Origin: Corbicula japonica
Taxonomy: Eukaryota > Mollusca > Bivalvia > Venerida > Cyrenidae
Length of the DNA: 64,000 nt
Direction: 5' to 3'
Assembly: GCA_038501625.1 (NCBI GenBank)
Contig: JAZAYU010000002.1
Span: 16,668,053-16,732,052, forward strand
Both the position numbers and the translations under genes were made by a program. The notes under the pieces were generated by a model that saw nothing but the letters and a program-made list of their open reading frames with translations, was not told the DNA's origin and searched no databases. The stretch's first letter is position 1, and each line of letters starts with the position of its first letter. Below, in pieces: positions 42,481 to 55,100 of the stretch.

Positions 42481-43890
42481 ATTTCTTTTCTGTATAATTC
42501 ATGTGTTCAAATCTTAATTGTTCTGTGAGTTTGGTAACTTTAACGTTCAATAAATCAGCTTAATTATTATTATAAACATGCATGTTAAAATACGTTTTTG
42601 GTTCAGTAAATAAATAAAATACCACGCTGTTAACACAAATCACAAAACTGATGGATTTTTAGTTATTTCAACCTTTGCAATGTCCTACATTTCGACAACC
42701 TCAATATTATTTACATTAAACTTGATCGATAATCATGATTTCAGTTACTACTTTACATCATATTTACTCAAATAGAATCGGATAATGATGAAAAGGTTCA
42801 GTACTAGTAAGTTGAAATGCAAACTATGATACTCTCAAATACTATAGCCCACCCGTGTCATTTTCTATTACCCGATCATTTCGCAATCTCTTAACGATTT
42901 AAGTACATTCATTCACACTGTGTATAGGCACACAGGTGTGTCGTGCTGAAAAGGTGTATTAGGTTGTCTTATAATAGGTTGCGGTTTAGTTTTTGTGATA
43001 GCTAGACAAATGTTGCATTTTGAAAATCCTCAAATTTAGTCTAAATTAAATATCTTTCAGCTGTGCATTTAAATTATTTGCGAGCAGTATATTTAAAATA
43101 ATAATATATGAGCATTATATTTAAAATAAACTCTATAGAGATAGCTCCATATTTAAAGAAATGTCTTTTAAAATCGATAATAAATTCAACGCTACATCAG
43201 TATTATAATTATGTTATGAATAAGAAAATGCTTTAAAGATTGAAATAACACGTATGTGCTCTGTGTTGACTCAATAAATTCTCAACTCACTTGCAGGAAT
43301 ATTACAAAAATCGTTGCTTTACTGTTGGCTGGGTTATTTTAACCCAGCTGTTGGTAAAATCTATCGAAGCTAGTGCTGTATTGATTATCTCACGGAACAA
43401 AAGAAGCTTATTGTATATAATTGTACGCGATTTCACTTACCTTATCACAATTCCCCATTTCTACAAAACACGATTTCACTGCTTTATACATACATTATCA
43501 TAAAATGGTAGTAACAAAATAATTAAGGTATGTCAACATTGTTAACAATTTCTTTAATAGTACCCTCTACCCATGTCACTGACCTGACCCAGTTATTTTG
43601 CAATCTCCACCACAATATAAAATATATTCAATACTATTAGTACACGTGTACTTTAATATATCAGAGTTGTTTTGTGTGAGTTCGTTGTTAATATTGCGAA
43701 ATTATGAAGGTGACACATGGATAATTGTTAGACGGTGGCCAAGAGTATCCATACGGAGTGAATTGTGATATGTTCATATTTAAAATATTATAATTATAAT
43801 ATTGTTCAATTGCGTTATGTTGGTAGCAGAAAAATGTTATCTTTAACATCGATACAGTGAAAAACCAATATATACTAGTATAAATTCAAA
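42481..43890. other. Upstream flank, segmental-duplication remnant
   Basis: Patches align with 1420-2140 of the left copy (for example AAAATCGATAATAAATTCAA at 43169). No gene seen. Confidence 0.5.
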
Positions 43891-43894
43891 TATA

Positions 43895-44453
43895 CTGAAC
43901 CAAAAAAGAAACTTTCGCCAATTTTGATTGTAGATATGTTAGTACAGTTTCAATCCTTTTGGCTGAAAGCTTACATTTTTGTAAAATAATGTATTGTGGT
44001 TCTTTTAAAATCGTCATTTTGGAGGAAAGGATCAGATTGATTTTTGAATTTTAAATTAAAATAAGCTAGGGGTCGTTTCTAAAGTTAACAATCAGTAGCG
44101 TGTGTGACCGCCGTGTGCGATGCTGACTGCCTGACAGCGACGTCGCTTTGAGAGCACAAGTTTGTTAGTCAGCCTGTGGAATATTATTCCATTCTTCAAG
44201 CAATGCTGCTCGAAGGTCGTTGACGTTGTTTGGAGGGGTCGGACGTCGACGTACGCGTCTATCCAGATTATCCCAAAGATGTTCAATTGGGTTCAAATCC
44301 GGACTTTTTGAGGGCCAGTCGTCGATGAAATCAACGTTATGATTTTGTAAATACTGTATATTGACACGAGCAACATGGGATGTATGTGTGTACATCTAAG
44401 TGGTACCCTTGAACAACTGGCACATACTTTGCGAAAGTTTCTTTTTTGGTTCA
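43895..44453 (-). mobile_element. Truncated Tc1-like transposon
   Basis: TIRs TGAACCAAAAAAGAAACTTT and its complement. The minus strand encodes the last third of a Tc1 transposase: [20 protein letters not shown] (with the final catalytic region [11 protein letters not shown]), then [14 protein letters not shown], after which the frame shifts. Internally deleted, non-autonomous. The left gene copy retains the empty site near 3450-3470. Confidence 0.85.
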
Positions 44454-45360
44454 AATATATATATAGCGTATATAAAGTAACACAAATGGTTTTAATTTTG
44501 CGATCGATCAAAATTTGCACTGTCAGATATTTGTATTAGAGATGTTCTAATTATTTGGGTAATTGTTTAAATTAATTTTAACTTGGTGCTAGTCTGGGTG
44601 GGCAGTGATGCATTTCCATGACTGTCCTTTAACAGGCTCAAGTGTCCCTAGTCTAAAATACTTTCATACATTTAGATACAGTAGATAAATAATGAAACTG
44701 TAATTATGACATAAAGTTAGACTGACTCGTGTAATTTTAAAGAAATTTGAACCGTCGAAAGATTTCAATTTACGGGTGGGAAACACGGAATGTTCAACGA
44801 CACTAATGATTTGTCCGATTTCGCACCTAACAATTTATAGGTACAAGTAACACTTCCAAATTAAACATACTTTAGACCAGCAAAATTAGTACTGTGCTTA
44901 AAATAAACTTGACAAACTTGTATTTGTTAAAAGGCACCATGTTAATTTATTCTTGAGTCGCACAAACCAATAATAATGTAACTTTTCAGCTGTTACGCAA
45001 TCGTTCCAATGTAAAAAAAATGTTAAATAAGCTGCTGCTTTGAGTTACACTTAAAAAGTGTTAAATGTTTTCTTTTTATCAACATTGCATCTCATTTTGG
45101 GGTATTTGCCCTTAATAAACATATCGGTAATCCTACGTATACTTTTTTTATTTTGAACTTAGTCTGACTCATCTGAGTTTTAAAAGATTCTAAAACCTAG
45201 TAAAATCGGTCGCATAATGGTAATAAAATATAAAATGTTTTGTTTCAGAAGTAATGGAAATTACTGCGGCATATGTTTCGTGTTAAATCGAGAGAAACTT
45301 TTACTTGATTTCTCTGCCTTACAGGGCCCGATCCAAAGGTTACAGCCGAGGGAGGGCTGA
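44454..45360. other. Non-coding, partly duplicated with 3480-4690
   Basis: TTTAACTTGGTGCTAG and the following segment match 3596 onward; 44908-45060 matches 4570-4720. No gene seen. Confidence 0.5.
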
Positions 45361-45586
45361 CATTATGCTGCTGCTGCTGCTGCTGCTCCTCCTCCTCATC
45401 ATCATCTTCATCATCTTCATTATTATCATCATCTTTTTCTAATTATTACTATTCTATTTCTTGTCTTCTCATCTAATCATCATCATCATCATCATCATCA
45501 TCGTCGTCGTCGTCGTCGTCATCGTCATTATCATCATCATCACCATCATCATCATCTTCTTCTTCTTCATCTTCTTCATCACGGTA
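45361..45586. repeat. Compound trinucleotide microsatellite
   Basis: Runs of CTG, CTC, ATC, GTC and TTC succeed each other over ~225 bp. No ORF is supported. Confidence 0.95.
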
Positions 45587-45678
45587 TGTACCCTGATATT
45601 GACAATCGCGGATAACGATAGATTGTGAGAATAATGATAGATCGCCAGCTCGGAGAAAACAGTATAGAGAGGTTACAA

Positions 45679-48221
45679 TGGTATCATACTACGTCACGAG
45701 CACCTACCAAAAAGATCCATCCCGGACTTTTTTTGTAAACAAACCCGTCGCTTCAAAGGTAAACTTTTATTTTTCTGTTTGAAATCTTCGTAGCTAAAAA
45801 TTGTTTTGTAGTGCAACAAATATTCATAAGTCTCAATATTATTATTCCGAGAAGCATTTACTGTGAGATGAGCCAGTTAATGAGTTTATTCGGTTTTAAT
45901 TTGTTTTTTGAGAGATCTAACCGGGACTCAGGCCAAAAACAACATACATCGATGCCGAGTTCTGTCGATGCAGCCCTTCATTTTTGTAGCCGATTGGAGC
46001 CGATTGTTAGATACATTATTAAAGTCATTTCGGCATTTGATTTTATGCACAAATCGTGATAAATTGTCCAATTTCGAGTAAAAAAAGTAAAAAGATCCAT
46101 CTGGGACACGAGTGAAAAATACATGAAGATCCATCTAGGACTCGGTTCCGTCGAGCGCTTTGTGTACCTTGTCAATTACACGTTTTATTCCCATAAAGCA
46201 TTTAATCTATACGAATTATTTAACTTGAAAATAAATATAACTGAACATATTCTCAAAAAAGGTAGCTTACAAACAATAATGTAATATAAAGCAAGCAAGG
46301 GCATCATCAACTGTTAACAAACTGTCAACTTTAAGGGCATCAGGCCTTTAAACATCCCGACGATTAACCAGTCCACTATGGACGAACAATAAAAATCAAA
46401 CACAAACACTAAACACCACAAAACATCAATTTAAATGCCCGCATGAGAAATAAGATACTGAAACAATATGTTAGGTCTTTTTGTCTAACAAATTTATAAA
46501 TATGAGATTTGTAAAATTGTGTATGACCTTGAATTTCCCGGTCGCGTAAATGGATGACAAAATAATTTAAAAAAATTGAATTCTTTGTTCGTTTTTTTAA
46601 AGGATCTCACATAATGGTGTCGGTATCAAGTTACTCACGTGGACATTTAAATTGATATTTTGTGTTGCATGGTTTTTGTGTTTGGATTTTAGTAAAATTG
46701 TTAGAGAATTTTTAGGTTTAGTTATTTTTCTTCACTGTTCTATTTTTTTTCTTAACGTATGTAAAAAACAGATTCATTTATTTGTGCAAAGATTTACTGG
46801 ACTGTATTTTGCCGTTAGAGACGACTGGAGACGGCCCGCAATATAGGTTTATAAAATCATATTTTGTTTAGTAAGAAATTTTGGTTCGATAAAGACAAAT
46901 GTTTTAAATGCTTTCATTAAAACATTTAACCGGAAGGCAAATGTAGCAATATTTTAAGCCTGACAAAGACTGCATCTTGCATAAAATTAGTATCATTTCT
47001 GATTTTCTTTAAGTTTTAATCGACAAACTTTAACAACGTACAATACGTTTTATGAAATTATAAAACATTCACAAATGATGGTTTATGAAGCGATGCTTTC
47101 AAATGAAGTGAAAACATATTTAATACATTTCAAATGTAGAGAAAAACAATAAATTTTGTGTTGACCTACCACAGTTTGGACAGTCAAAAGTCTTGTTGTT
47201 CTTATGTCTTGCAGAATGTTCTTCGTGTTCTTTCTGGCAGAATGCCAGCTTGCCATACACAACACATGTGTATTTCCCGGTTCCTTCGTGTCCTTTTTCA
47301 TGTCTTCGCAATCCAGTCTTACTGTGAAATTCCTTGCCACAATGTGAACAGGTAAACATTGTTCTGAAATATTAAATTAATTATTTCTCATAACATATAT
47401 ATCAGTACGAAATATGGAATAAAACCGCAGTGTTGGGCCTTGCCAAGTCGGAAAATTCAATGTAAAGTTGTCCTAAATAAGTAATTTAACTGTATGATTT
47501 GCATACATTATGCACATCAGAACGTTTATTTTTTATGTTTCGTCCATAGTGGACTGGTTAATTGTCGGGATGTTTAAAGGCCTCATGCCCTTATAATTAA
47601 AGTTGACAGTTTGTAAAACAGTTGATGACGCCCTTGCTTTCTTTTATATTACATTATTGTTTGTAAGCTATGTACATGTATTGAGAACATGTTCAGTGAT
47701 ATTTATTTTCAAGTTAAATAATTCGTATAGATTAAATGCTTTATGGGAATAAAACTTGTAATTGACAAGGTACACAAAGCGCTCGACGGAACCGAGTCCC
47801 AGATGGGTCTATTTTTCACTCGTGTCCCAGATGGATCTTTTTACTTTTTTTACTCGAAATTGGACAAACTATCACGATTTGTGCATAAATCAAATGTCGA
47901 AAAAGACTTTAATAATGTATCTAACAATCGGCTCCAATCGGCTACAAAAATGAAGGGCTGCATCGACAGAACTCAGCAAAGATGTATGTTGATTTTGGCC
48001 CGAGTCCTGGATGAATCCCTAAAAAAAAAACCCAAAAAAACGAATAAACTCGGAATAATAATATTGAGACTCATGAATATTTGTTGCGCTACAAAACAAT
48101 TTTCAGCTACGAAGATTTCAAACAGAAAAATTAAAGTTTACCTTTGAAGCGACGGGTTTGTTTACAAAAAAAGTCCGGGATGGATCTTTAAGGTAGGTGC
48201 TCGTGACGTAGTATGATACCA
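45679..48221. mobile_element. 2.5-kb element with ~700-bp inverted arms
   Basis: Arms 45679-46387 and 47538-48221 are inverse copies: GGTATCATACTACGTCACGA at the left edge and its complement at the right edge, with conserved GATCCATCTGGGACACGAG and GGACTGGTTAAT blocks inside. The 1.15-kb spacer contains a C2H2 zinc-finger exon. A target duplication could not be recognised, so it is either an old transposon or a local inverted duplication. Confidence 0.6.
47170..47363 (-). CDS. Isolated C2H2 zinc-finger exon
   Basis: Bounded by an acceptor (ATTTCAG) and a donor (GTAGGT), 194 nt. Encodes FTCSHCGKEFHSKTGLRRHE, then a second finger whose second Cys is Tyr (CVVYGK) but whose His pair remains (HEEHSARH), then the start of a third (FDCPNCG). 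No flanking exons could be linked. The lost zinc ligand suggests a relic or a captured exon. The full finger type matches the zinc-finger gene at 52-59 kb only in general. Confidence 0.5.
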
Positions 48222-49460
48222 CTGGGTTAGTTATTGCATGAATTTCATGTTATTGTCATTATCATACTTATCTTTTGCGATATATAATAATCAAGCGGTG
48301 TCTTTACCTTCCTCTCATACCCATACATTCGGAATCGGCCGTCAGATAAAGAGGAAAATAGGAAAATGATCAGGCAACATCCCAGATTTATACAAAAAAC
48401 TACATGCGAAGGACGACTATCGAATATATAGAAAAGTCCTTGTTGCGCACAAATAGTTGGGCTAATGCCCACCTGGGTCTACACTAAATCATGATCATAA
48501 ATTAAAATTTTTAAAATATTATAAGGTGATAAATACTGAAATAAAATACTAAAATTAAAGTCGGACATCTTTGATTTTACCCTAATTGTAAGTTAGACCT
48601 AGGTAACAACTGTGTTAAGTGACGGTCTATGTATTGACAATTGTTCGATTAATATTTCATTTTTGGGGAAACTCTAAGAACACATTCACTGTTTTAATCA
48701 ACAATACCATCGCATTGTTTTTGTAGAAATAAAGCAAACAAAACAAAAATATTAGCATAAAACCTGCTAGAATTTGTCTTCACATGCAAACGTAAGCATT
48801 AATTTCATGAAGAGCATCTCCAGATAACTCACAAGAGTTAAACATTCAGAAAACATTGTTTACCTTAATGATCAAGGAAAATATACGGACTTTTGCAGGA
48901 GCTCCGACACTTCCTTCAACAAACCCAATCTAATATCCCTTGTTTACTTGTAAAAGTGATGACAACTATCTGAAATTGTTGCATATAAAGGGTTTTGCGA
49001 AAGAGTTAGATCTAACAATAATATCAGAAAATCTTAGCAAAATAACATGGCCAATTCTGGATGGAAGTCGCAGTGATCAGTGAAAAAATGGAGAAAAGTA
49101 GTTGAATCTACATTAAAGATAGCAATTGACTGGGGAAAAACTGGAGGTTGCAAGACTACCTTATTCATTGGTTTTCATTATTCCCTAAAGTAGGAGTTGC
49201 CCTAAGGCTGCTACTTCGTAATAAGAAATGATTCTCTAAGGCACTCATCGTCTGTAGAAGCTCCAAATCCTCAATTATGGCAACAAGCAGTTTACAGTTT
49301 GGAAGTGGTGATAAGAATGACGTCATGTTGTGACCTATTTTCCTTCTTTGGGAATGAGCTGGGTGCCAGACATTCAGGTCCATCAGTCTCGGTGGCTACC
49401 ACAACACTTTTTACCAATCGCCACTCATGTGAAATTGTTCAATATTAACCCAAAATCTCG
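48222..49460. other. Intergenic, nothing recognised
   Basis: A 72-codon open stretch on the minus strand at 49165-49383 has no recognisable domain. Confidence 0.4.
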
Positions 49461-49468
49461 CAACAAAC

Positions 49469-50843
49469 CAGGGTTGGCACCAATCGATCGCCCCTGGTTT
49501 TAACCGGCGGTTTTAACCGGTTAAAACCGTCCCGGTCAATACTCCCCAAGTGGTTGATACTGGTCAATACTGGTCAACTGAACTTTTTTTTTCAAAATTT
49601 TCTTAAAAGAAAGGAAGAAAACAAACCATTTAACTTTTATTTAATTTCTACTCAAGTTACTTTAGAACTAACTTCACTTGAACATGCTTTGCACTTAGAA
49701 ATTGTCTTATTTCCCTCAGTAACTGAGATCATAAAATCCCCAAACAGGGTCTTTTTGGCTTCATTCTGGTGAGTTTTTAGACAAAGTAAGAATTCTTTTA
49801 ATGTTAGTGTTTTATCAACTTTCATCAAAGAATGATTCAGTAACTTGAATTTGTTTTTATTTACAGCAAAGGCAATTTGCACCACCAGTAGGTGTTACAC
49901 TCTTGCCAACTAACACTTGTGTATGTCTAGAGATGGAGGGGTGTTGTGTCACACTTCTTATGTTTATTGAACTTGGGAACATGTCAATTAAGATGCCTAT
50001 GTGTTTATTTAAGGATTATCCAATAACCATAAAGTATGTGTTATACACCTGCCAGTTAACACTTATGCCAGGAGACTGAGGGGTGATTGCACTTCCTTTG
50101 ACCTCACAGATCTTTGCCCAAGACATACTGTTTCAGATATAATGTATATATTGTACTGAGCACTTGGGCAAAGCTTAAAGAATGTTCTTGAACGAATCCA
50201 ATACATAAATTACATAAAACATAACAAACATTATATAACTTGAAACTTTTAGCATACTACATTTATTGATTTCAGTCTGTTACTTATCATAAATGCCTAT
50301 CTATAATTATGTCATGCTGTTTATATATACCGTAAAGTTTCCACGTACTTAAGAAAATGTGTCTGTAAGCATTGAATCATCAATGCCCAAAGCTGAATGA
50401 CCATATATTTTCTAACAATACACATGAGAACTCGTGCATTTTACCAATGAAAAAACACCTTTTGATTGGTACATGTACATTCAAAAGATCTTACCCAATC
50501 AAAGGAAATTAATATTTTCCACCTAATTCGCTTTGCTTAACTGGTGGAAAATACATATCTATTGCTTATTGAACATAGGAACATACCAATTAAGAAGTTG
50601 TGTTCATTAAAGGCTTATCCAATAATAAACCATAAATGAAGTACCATTTAGGCCCTTACAGTGGCTATTGTTAGGGCCTAAAGGATTTAAAATGATTCTA
50701 AGAACATTTTGGACAGTTTGGTTGTGAATAAAATTGAATTGACCAGTAATGACCAGTATTGACCAGGAACGACCACTATTGACCACTATTGACCAGTATT
50801 GACCACCGGCCCGGTCAATTGACCGGTCAATAAGCCAACCCTG
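49469..50843. mobile_element. Non-autonomous hAT element
   Basis: Ends CAGGGTTGGC and GCCAACCCTG with a perfect 8-bp duplication CAACAAAC (49461-49468 and 50844-50851). Subterminal arrays of GACCAGTATT-like units occur at both ends (49560s; 50740-50810). The minus ORF 49885-49652 includes KCKACSSEV, perhaps a remnant BED-finger. 1,375 bp, no transposase. Confidence 0.88.
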
Positions 50844-51034
50844 CAACAAACAAGTGCCAGAGTTTGCCTTTAACCGCTTCCTGTAAATTTTTGTATTATC
50901 GCTCATTCTTAACATTGTTGTGGCAGACTGGTCTTCGTGCTTCAATTTTTTTTCCGTAAGAATTAGTAAGTTTGCAATTATTGACCATAAACCAGTCTGG
51001 AAAATAAGACGTGTATAATAAATGCAGACTTGAT

Positions 51035-51859
51035 CCAGGGGTTTTCCTAGCCTTTCTGAGGGTCTGGAAAACAGACCCTCTCTCAAAGCAAACGGACCCT
51101 TTCCCAATCTGAAATTTCTTCCATTTTTCCCAATTGAATCCACAGATAATTTTCAAAACATTAACAGTGTTAACAACAACTGACTGCTTTATCTCACACT
51201 ATGCATGTGACGTCACAACCAGGTTGTAAAATTCGGTGCATACGGTATAATTATGTGTCTGTATGGAGAACAGTTCGTCCAGATACTGGTCTTTGTCAAG
51301 AAAATGGACATTCCCTTCCGTTCAAAAAAGTTTTAACCAAATAAAAATTGATTGGAGTTAATAGGCGATTTGGAGTAAAACAAATCATTCTTTTTCGCGA
51401 TATTAAAACTAATACATTACCGAGTATGGCCTCTCATAATAGCAAATACTATGCAAAAAAAAATTGTAAATGGGATTCAAAAGGCTGTTCACTAATTGTT
51501 GAGGGTGTAAGTGTTGCTTGTCTTAAAGCAGTAGAAAACAAAGAAAAATTCTGTTATAACTTACGGTCATTTGTTGACTTCAAAAAATTAAAATTATTCC
51601 ATACCTTGGGTTTTTTTCTGAAAAAAAAAGCCTGTATGTAGGTTTTAAACACTAAACCACCTTGAGTGAATAAAAATTAAACTGATCCTTCCTTGTTAAA
51701 GTTTCAAAAAAAGGGAAAAATGCATAAAACCATTATTTCAAAATTCCCAAAACTTGTATTTTTGTTGATAAAAATTCCCAAAATGAGACATTTCACAAGC
51801 TAAAACTTTCCCAATTCTGGCCAGGGTCCTTTTCCCAAAATGGCTAGGAAAACCCCTGG
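51035..51859. mobile_element. TIR element family 2, copy A
   Basis: Ends CCAGGGGTTTTCCTAGCC and the exact complement, with inner AATGGACCCT/AGGGTCCTTTT modules. A second copy is at 55216-56137, about 85% alike. No transposase recognised. Confidence 0.8.
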
Positions 51860-52117
51860 GATCATTGACGGTTAGATTTACTAGCATTCATTTAATACAG
51901 TTAGTTTACACTCTACGAGATTTCTAGCGAAAACTTTTCATAAACTTAATTTTATTGAATGGAAAGTCTGTCACTACCATACCATAACTATCGGTATTTA
52001 CCTACATTTTTAAAAAGGACTGACAGCTAGTTAAACTCTATTTTATGGATTAAAGAGTTTGTCAGTACCGCTTCATCATTCTGACTACATACAAGTTTTT
52101 ATTTCAGAGTGTGAACT

Positions 52118-55100
52118 ATGGGTGAAGTGTGTCAGTATCATATAACCATGCTGATTACAGGAGAACAAGAGGATGTGATCAGATCCACATTTAGAGACAG
52201 AAATTGGCCATGTTGGATAAAAGGTAATAATTTAATTTGAACATAAAAGGCTGGGTTTTTGTTTATTTAATTAGAGCAACACTTGTGCACCAGTATCCTT
52301 TCAGTTTTTGTTCATCAGAGAGTTCACTTCTAGGTCGAAACCAGTACTTACGAGGGTTGTCCCAATAAATCGTAGACTATTTGAATAAAAAGAAAACTAC
52401 TGAACATATCATTAAGCAATTTTCACAGTTAGTTAAGACATCATTTGGTAACAAGTATGTTGAATTTAAAAGAAAAATCTTCTAAAATAAAGAAATTACA
52501 AACCCTTTATTAAACCGTGATTGCAATCGGCGGCGCACGTCAAAAAGCGCCATGATTTGGAATTCAATAATTTACTTTAAACAGTTAATACATTCCACAG
52601 TGCCATTTGAGCCACAAATTGTTATTGTTGCCCCAATTGGTGATCATTCTGGAATCTATCCGCAAAGTTTCAAAAATTGCCATAATTTGTGTAAGAGAAG
52701 TGCTTGTTTCATTCTAATGGGTGAACATTGACTTCTAATGAAAGTCGTGACGTTTGAAGAAGCCGCGGAGCACATTTCGATCATCCAATATTGTGATAAA
52801 AGCGAATTGACCCCCAAAAGACACGCTTAAGGAATAAAAACAAGTTAAGAAGCATCCTCATATCTAGAGTGTTGGTATACAAGAGTGGCAAAGAAAGTTT
52901 TCGCATTGTGAAACCGAAATAATAATCGGAATGAAGCATTCCCCGTACTCGCCGGACCTCACTCCGCTAGACATTGTGTACGTTCGGGCTCATATGTCGC
53001 AATTTGAGATCTGCCACGAAATAAGAAAGCTTGGCCTTCAACAAAAGTCTTCCAAAAGAGTGTTACATTAATTTATTTAATAGAAGGGTGAACAGACACT
53101 GTGCGTGTATCGAACATGCTAAAGAGTACTTCAGGAAGGAGTAACGGCATGCTGTGTGGGCATAGTAATGACGTTGCGACGTGCGCCGCTGGTCGATAGG
53201 TCGCCTTGTTAAAATATTTGCAATTTCTTTATGAAAATCTATTTTTCTTTGATATTTCGTCCACAAATAACCAAATAATGTCTTAACTAACTCTGATGTT
53301 TACATAAACATGTGTTCATCACTTTTCATTTTATTCAAATAGTCTACGATTTACTGGGACAACCCTCGTACACCACATAATGATTAAGAAAATTTTGAAG
53401 TCTGGGTTTCTTATGTTAATTTCCCCTTTCCTTCATATATAATTTTACCACATGTGCAAACTCAGATCACAATCTGCATGGTTCACATATTGATTCATCA
53501 GGTTCTTCCTGTCCAGTCAGCAAACCAATCAGATTCTGATCAATTGGCATGGATGTGCCAGCTGATCTGAACATACACTGGTTACCCATGTGATTAAAGG
53601 TGCATAAATGAAGTAAAGGTTTACACCACTTATCCATGTTCTAAGGGCAAAAAGGTTACCAATGATCTTATTAATTTTTAGTTGGAACATGTTTATGTTG
53701 AAATCCTGTTTTCATTGCCTCATCTACTGTATAAGTGGATATTTTCGCTTGTGTAAAAGTTCGCGATTTCTGTTTTGCCGGCGTTTTGTGTGCAGAAATG
53801 TTTGTGGAATTCATGAAATTCATAAAATTTACATGCCGTTATATTCGTTCCGACTTATTTGGTCATCAAAAATTGCATGGTAGAAATTAAAAGTAGTCTT
53901 CCCAAAAGTCTTCCAAATGTGTTGATATTACTTTTACATGTCTTTTAATCTGTACAGGTATACTATGTAGTCTTGTAATAAAGTTCAATGATACTTATGT
54001 GTTTTCTTCCACCTTAGTCCGGTGTAAGGGTAAAATTTTGCTTGTACATAAGCTCTAATTTACGCTGGCTGATAATTTCGCGATATTTATCAAATCGCGA
54101 AATATGCTAACATTACATCCTCGCGAACATTACCACTTATACAGTATATCCACACCGGTTGCCATTTTAATTGATTAATATTATTCATCTTCAGCTTCTT
54201 TATTATTCATTGAGTTAAAATTGGCACTTAAGATTATAAACATACATTGTACATGTAGCAATCTTTTTCTGTTTCAGTTTTATCAGATAAAAACGTTGCA
54301 GGACTTATTCAAAGTGGCTTTTCAGAAATATTCCCCATTCTTACTGAAGGCCAAGATGGCGGAATGGGTCATACAGTTTTCACAGAAATTAAGTCGGAAA
54401 TTGTTGATATTGAAAATGAAGAAACAATGACTGAAGAAGTTGAAAAAAGTACAGAAGATGTTGATAAGTTGGGAAATGGTAATAAACCTCCCACCTGGTC
54501 TGAGAACGAGGACACTATGGACTATGATATGGCAAAGACTTGTGATAAAGATAAGGTCAAGGTCAAAATGGAAGACAACTCTGAGATAATTCCACTAAGG
54601 GACACTAACTCTAAAAATAAAATTCAAGGAAAAGAAACCGGTTTTGGTAATAATAGTTTGCAGAAAAGAAATAAAACTGGTTCAGAGACTCATACCAATG
54701 ATGGTGTAGAAAGGCTACAGTGTGGAATCTGTGACTTTCCTTGTGTGTCAGAGACTGTTCTGCAAGATCATTATAAAATTATGCATCAAGAAGTCTGGTG
54801 CAAGTTAGACAATTCTACAACTGCTGAGATAACTCCTGTAAAGACACCAAAGAACAGTAACTCTGGAAATACAGTTAAAGTAAAACTGACAAGTTTTCTT
54901 AATAAGAGGTTGGGAAAAAGAAAGAACAAAACTGCTTCAGACACGGATACAGATGATGGTGGGGGAAGGCTGCAGTGTGAATTTTGTGAAGTTTCTTGTG
55001 TATCAAAGACAGTTCTGCGGCGTCATTGTAAAAATATGCATCCAGATGTGTGGTGCGAGTTTGACTGTAATGATTGTGAGAGCAGATTCAAAACTAGTGA

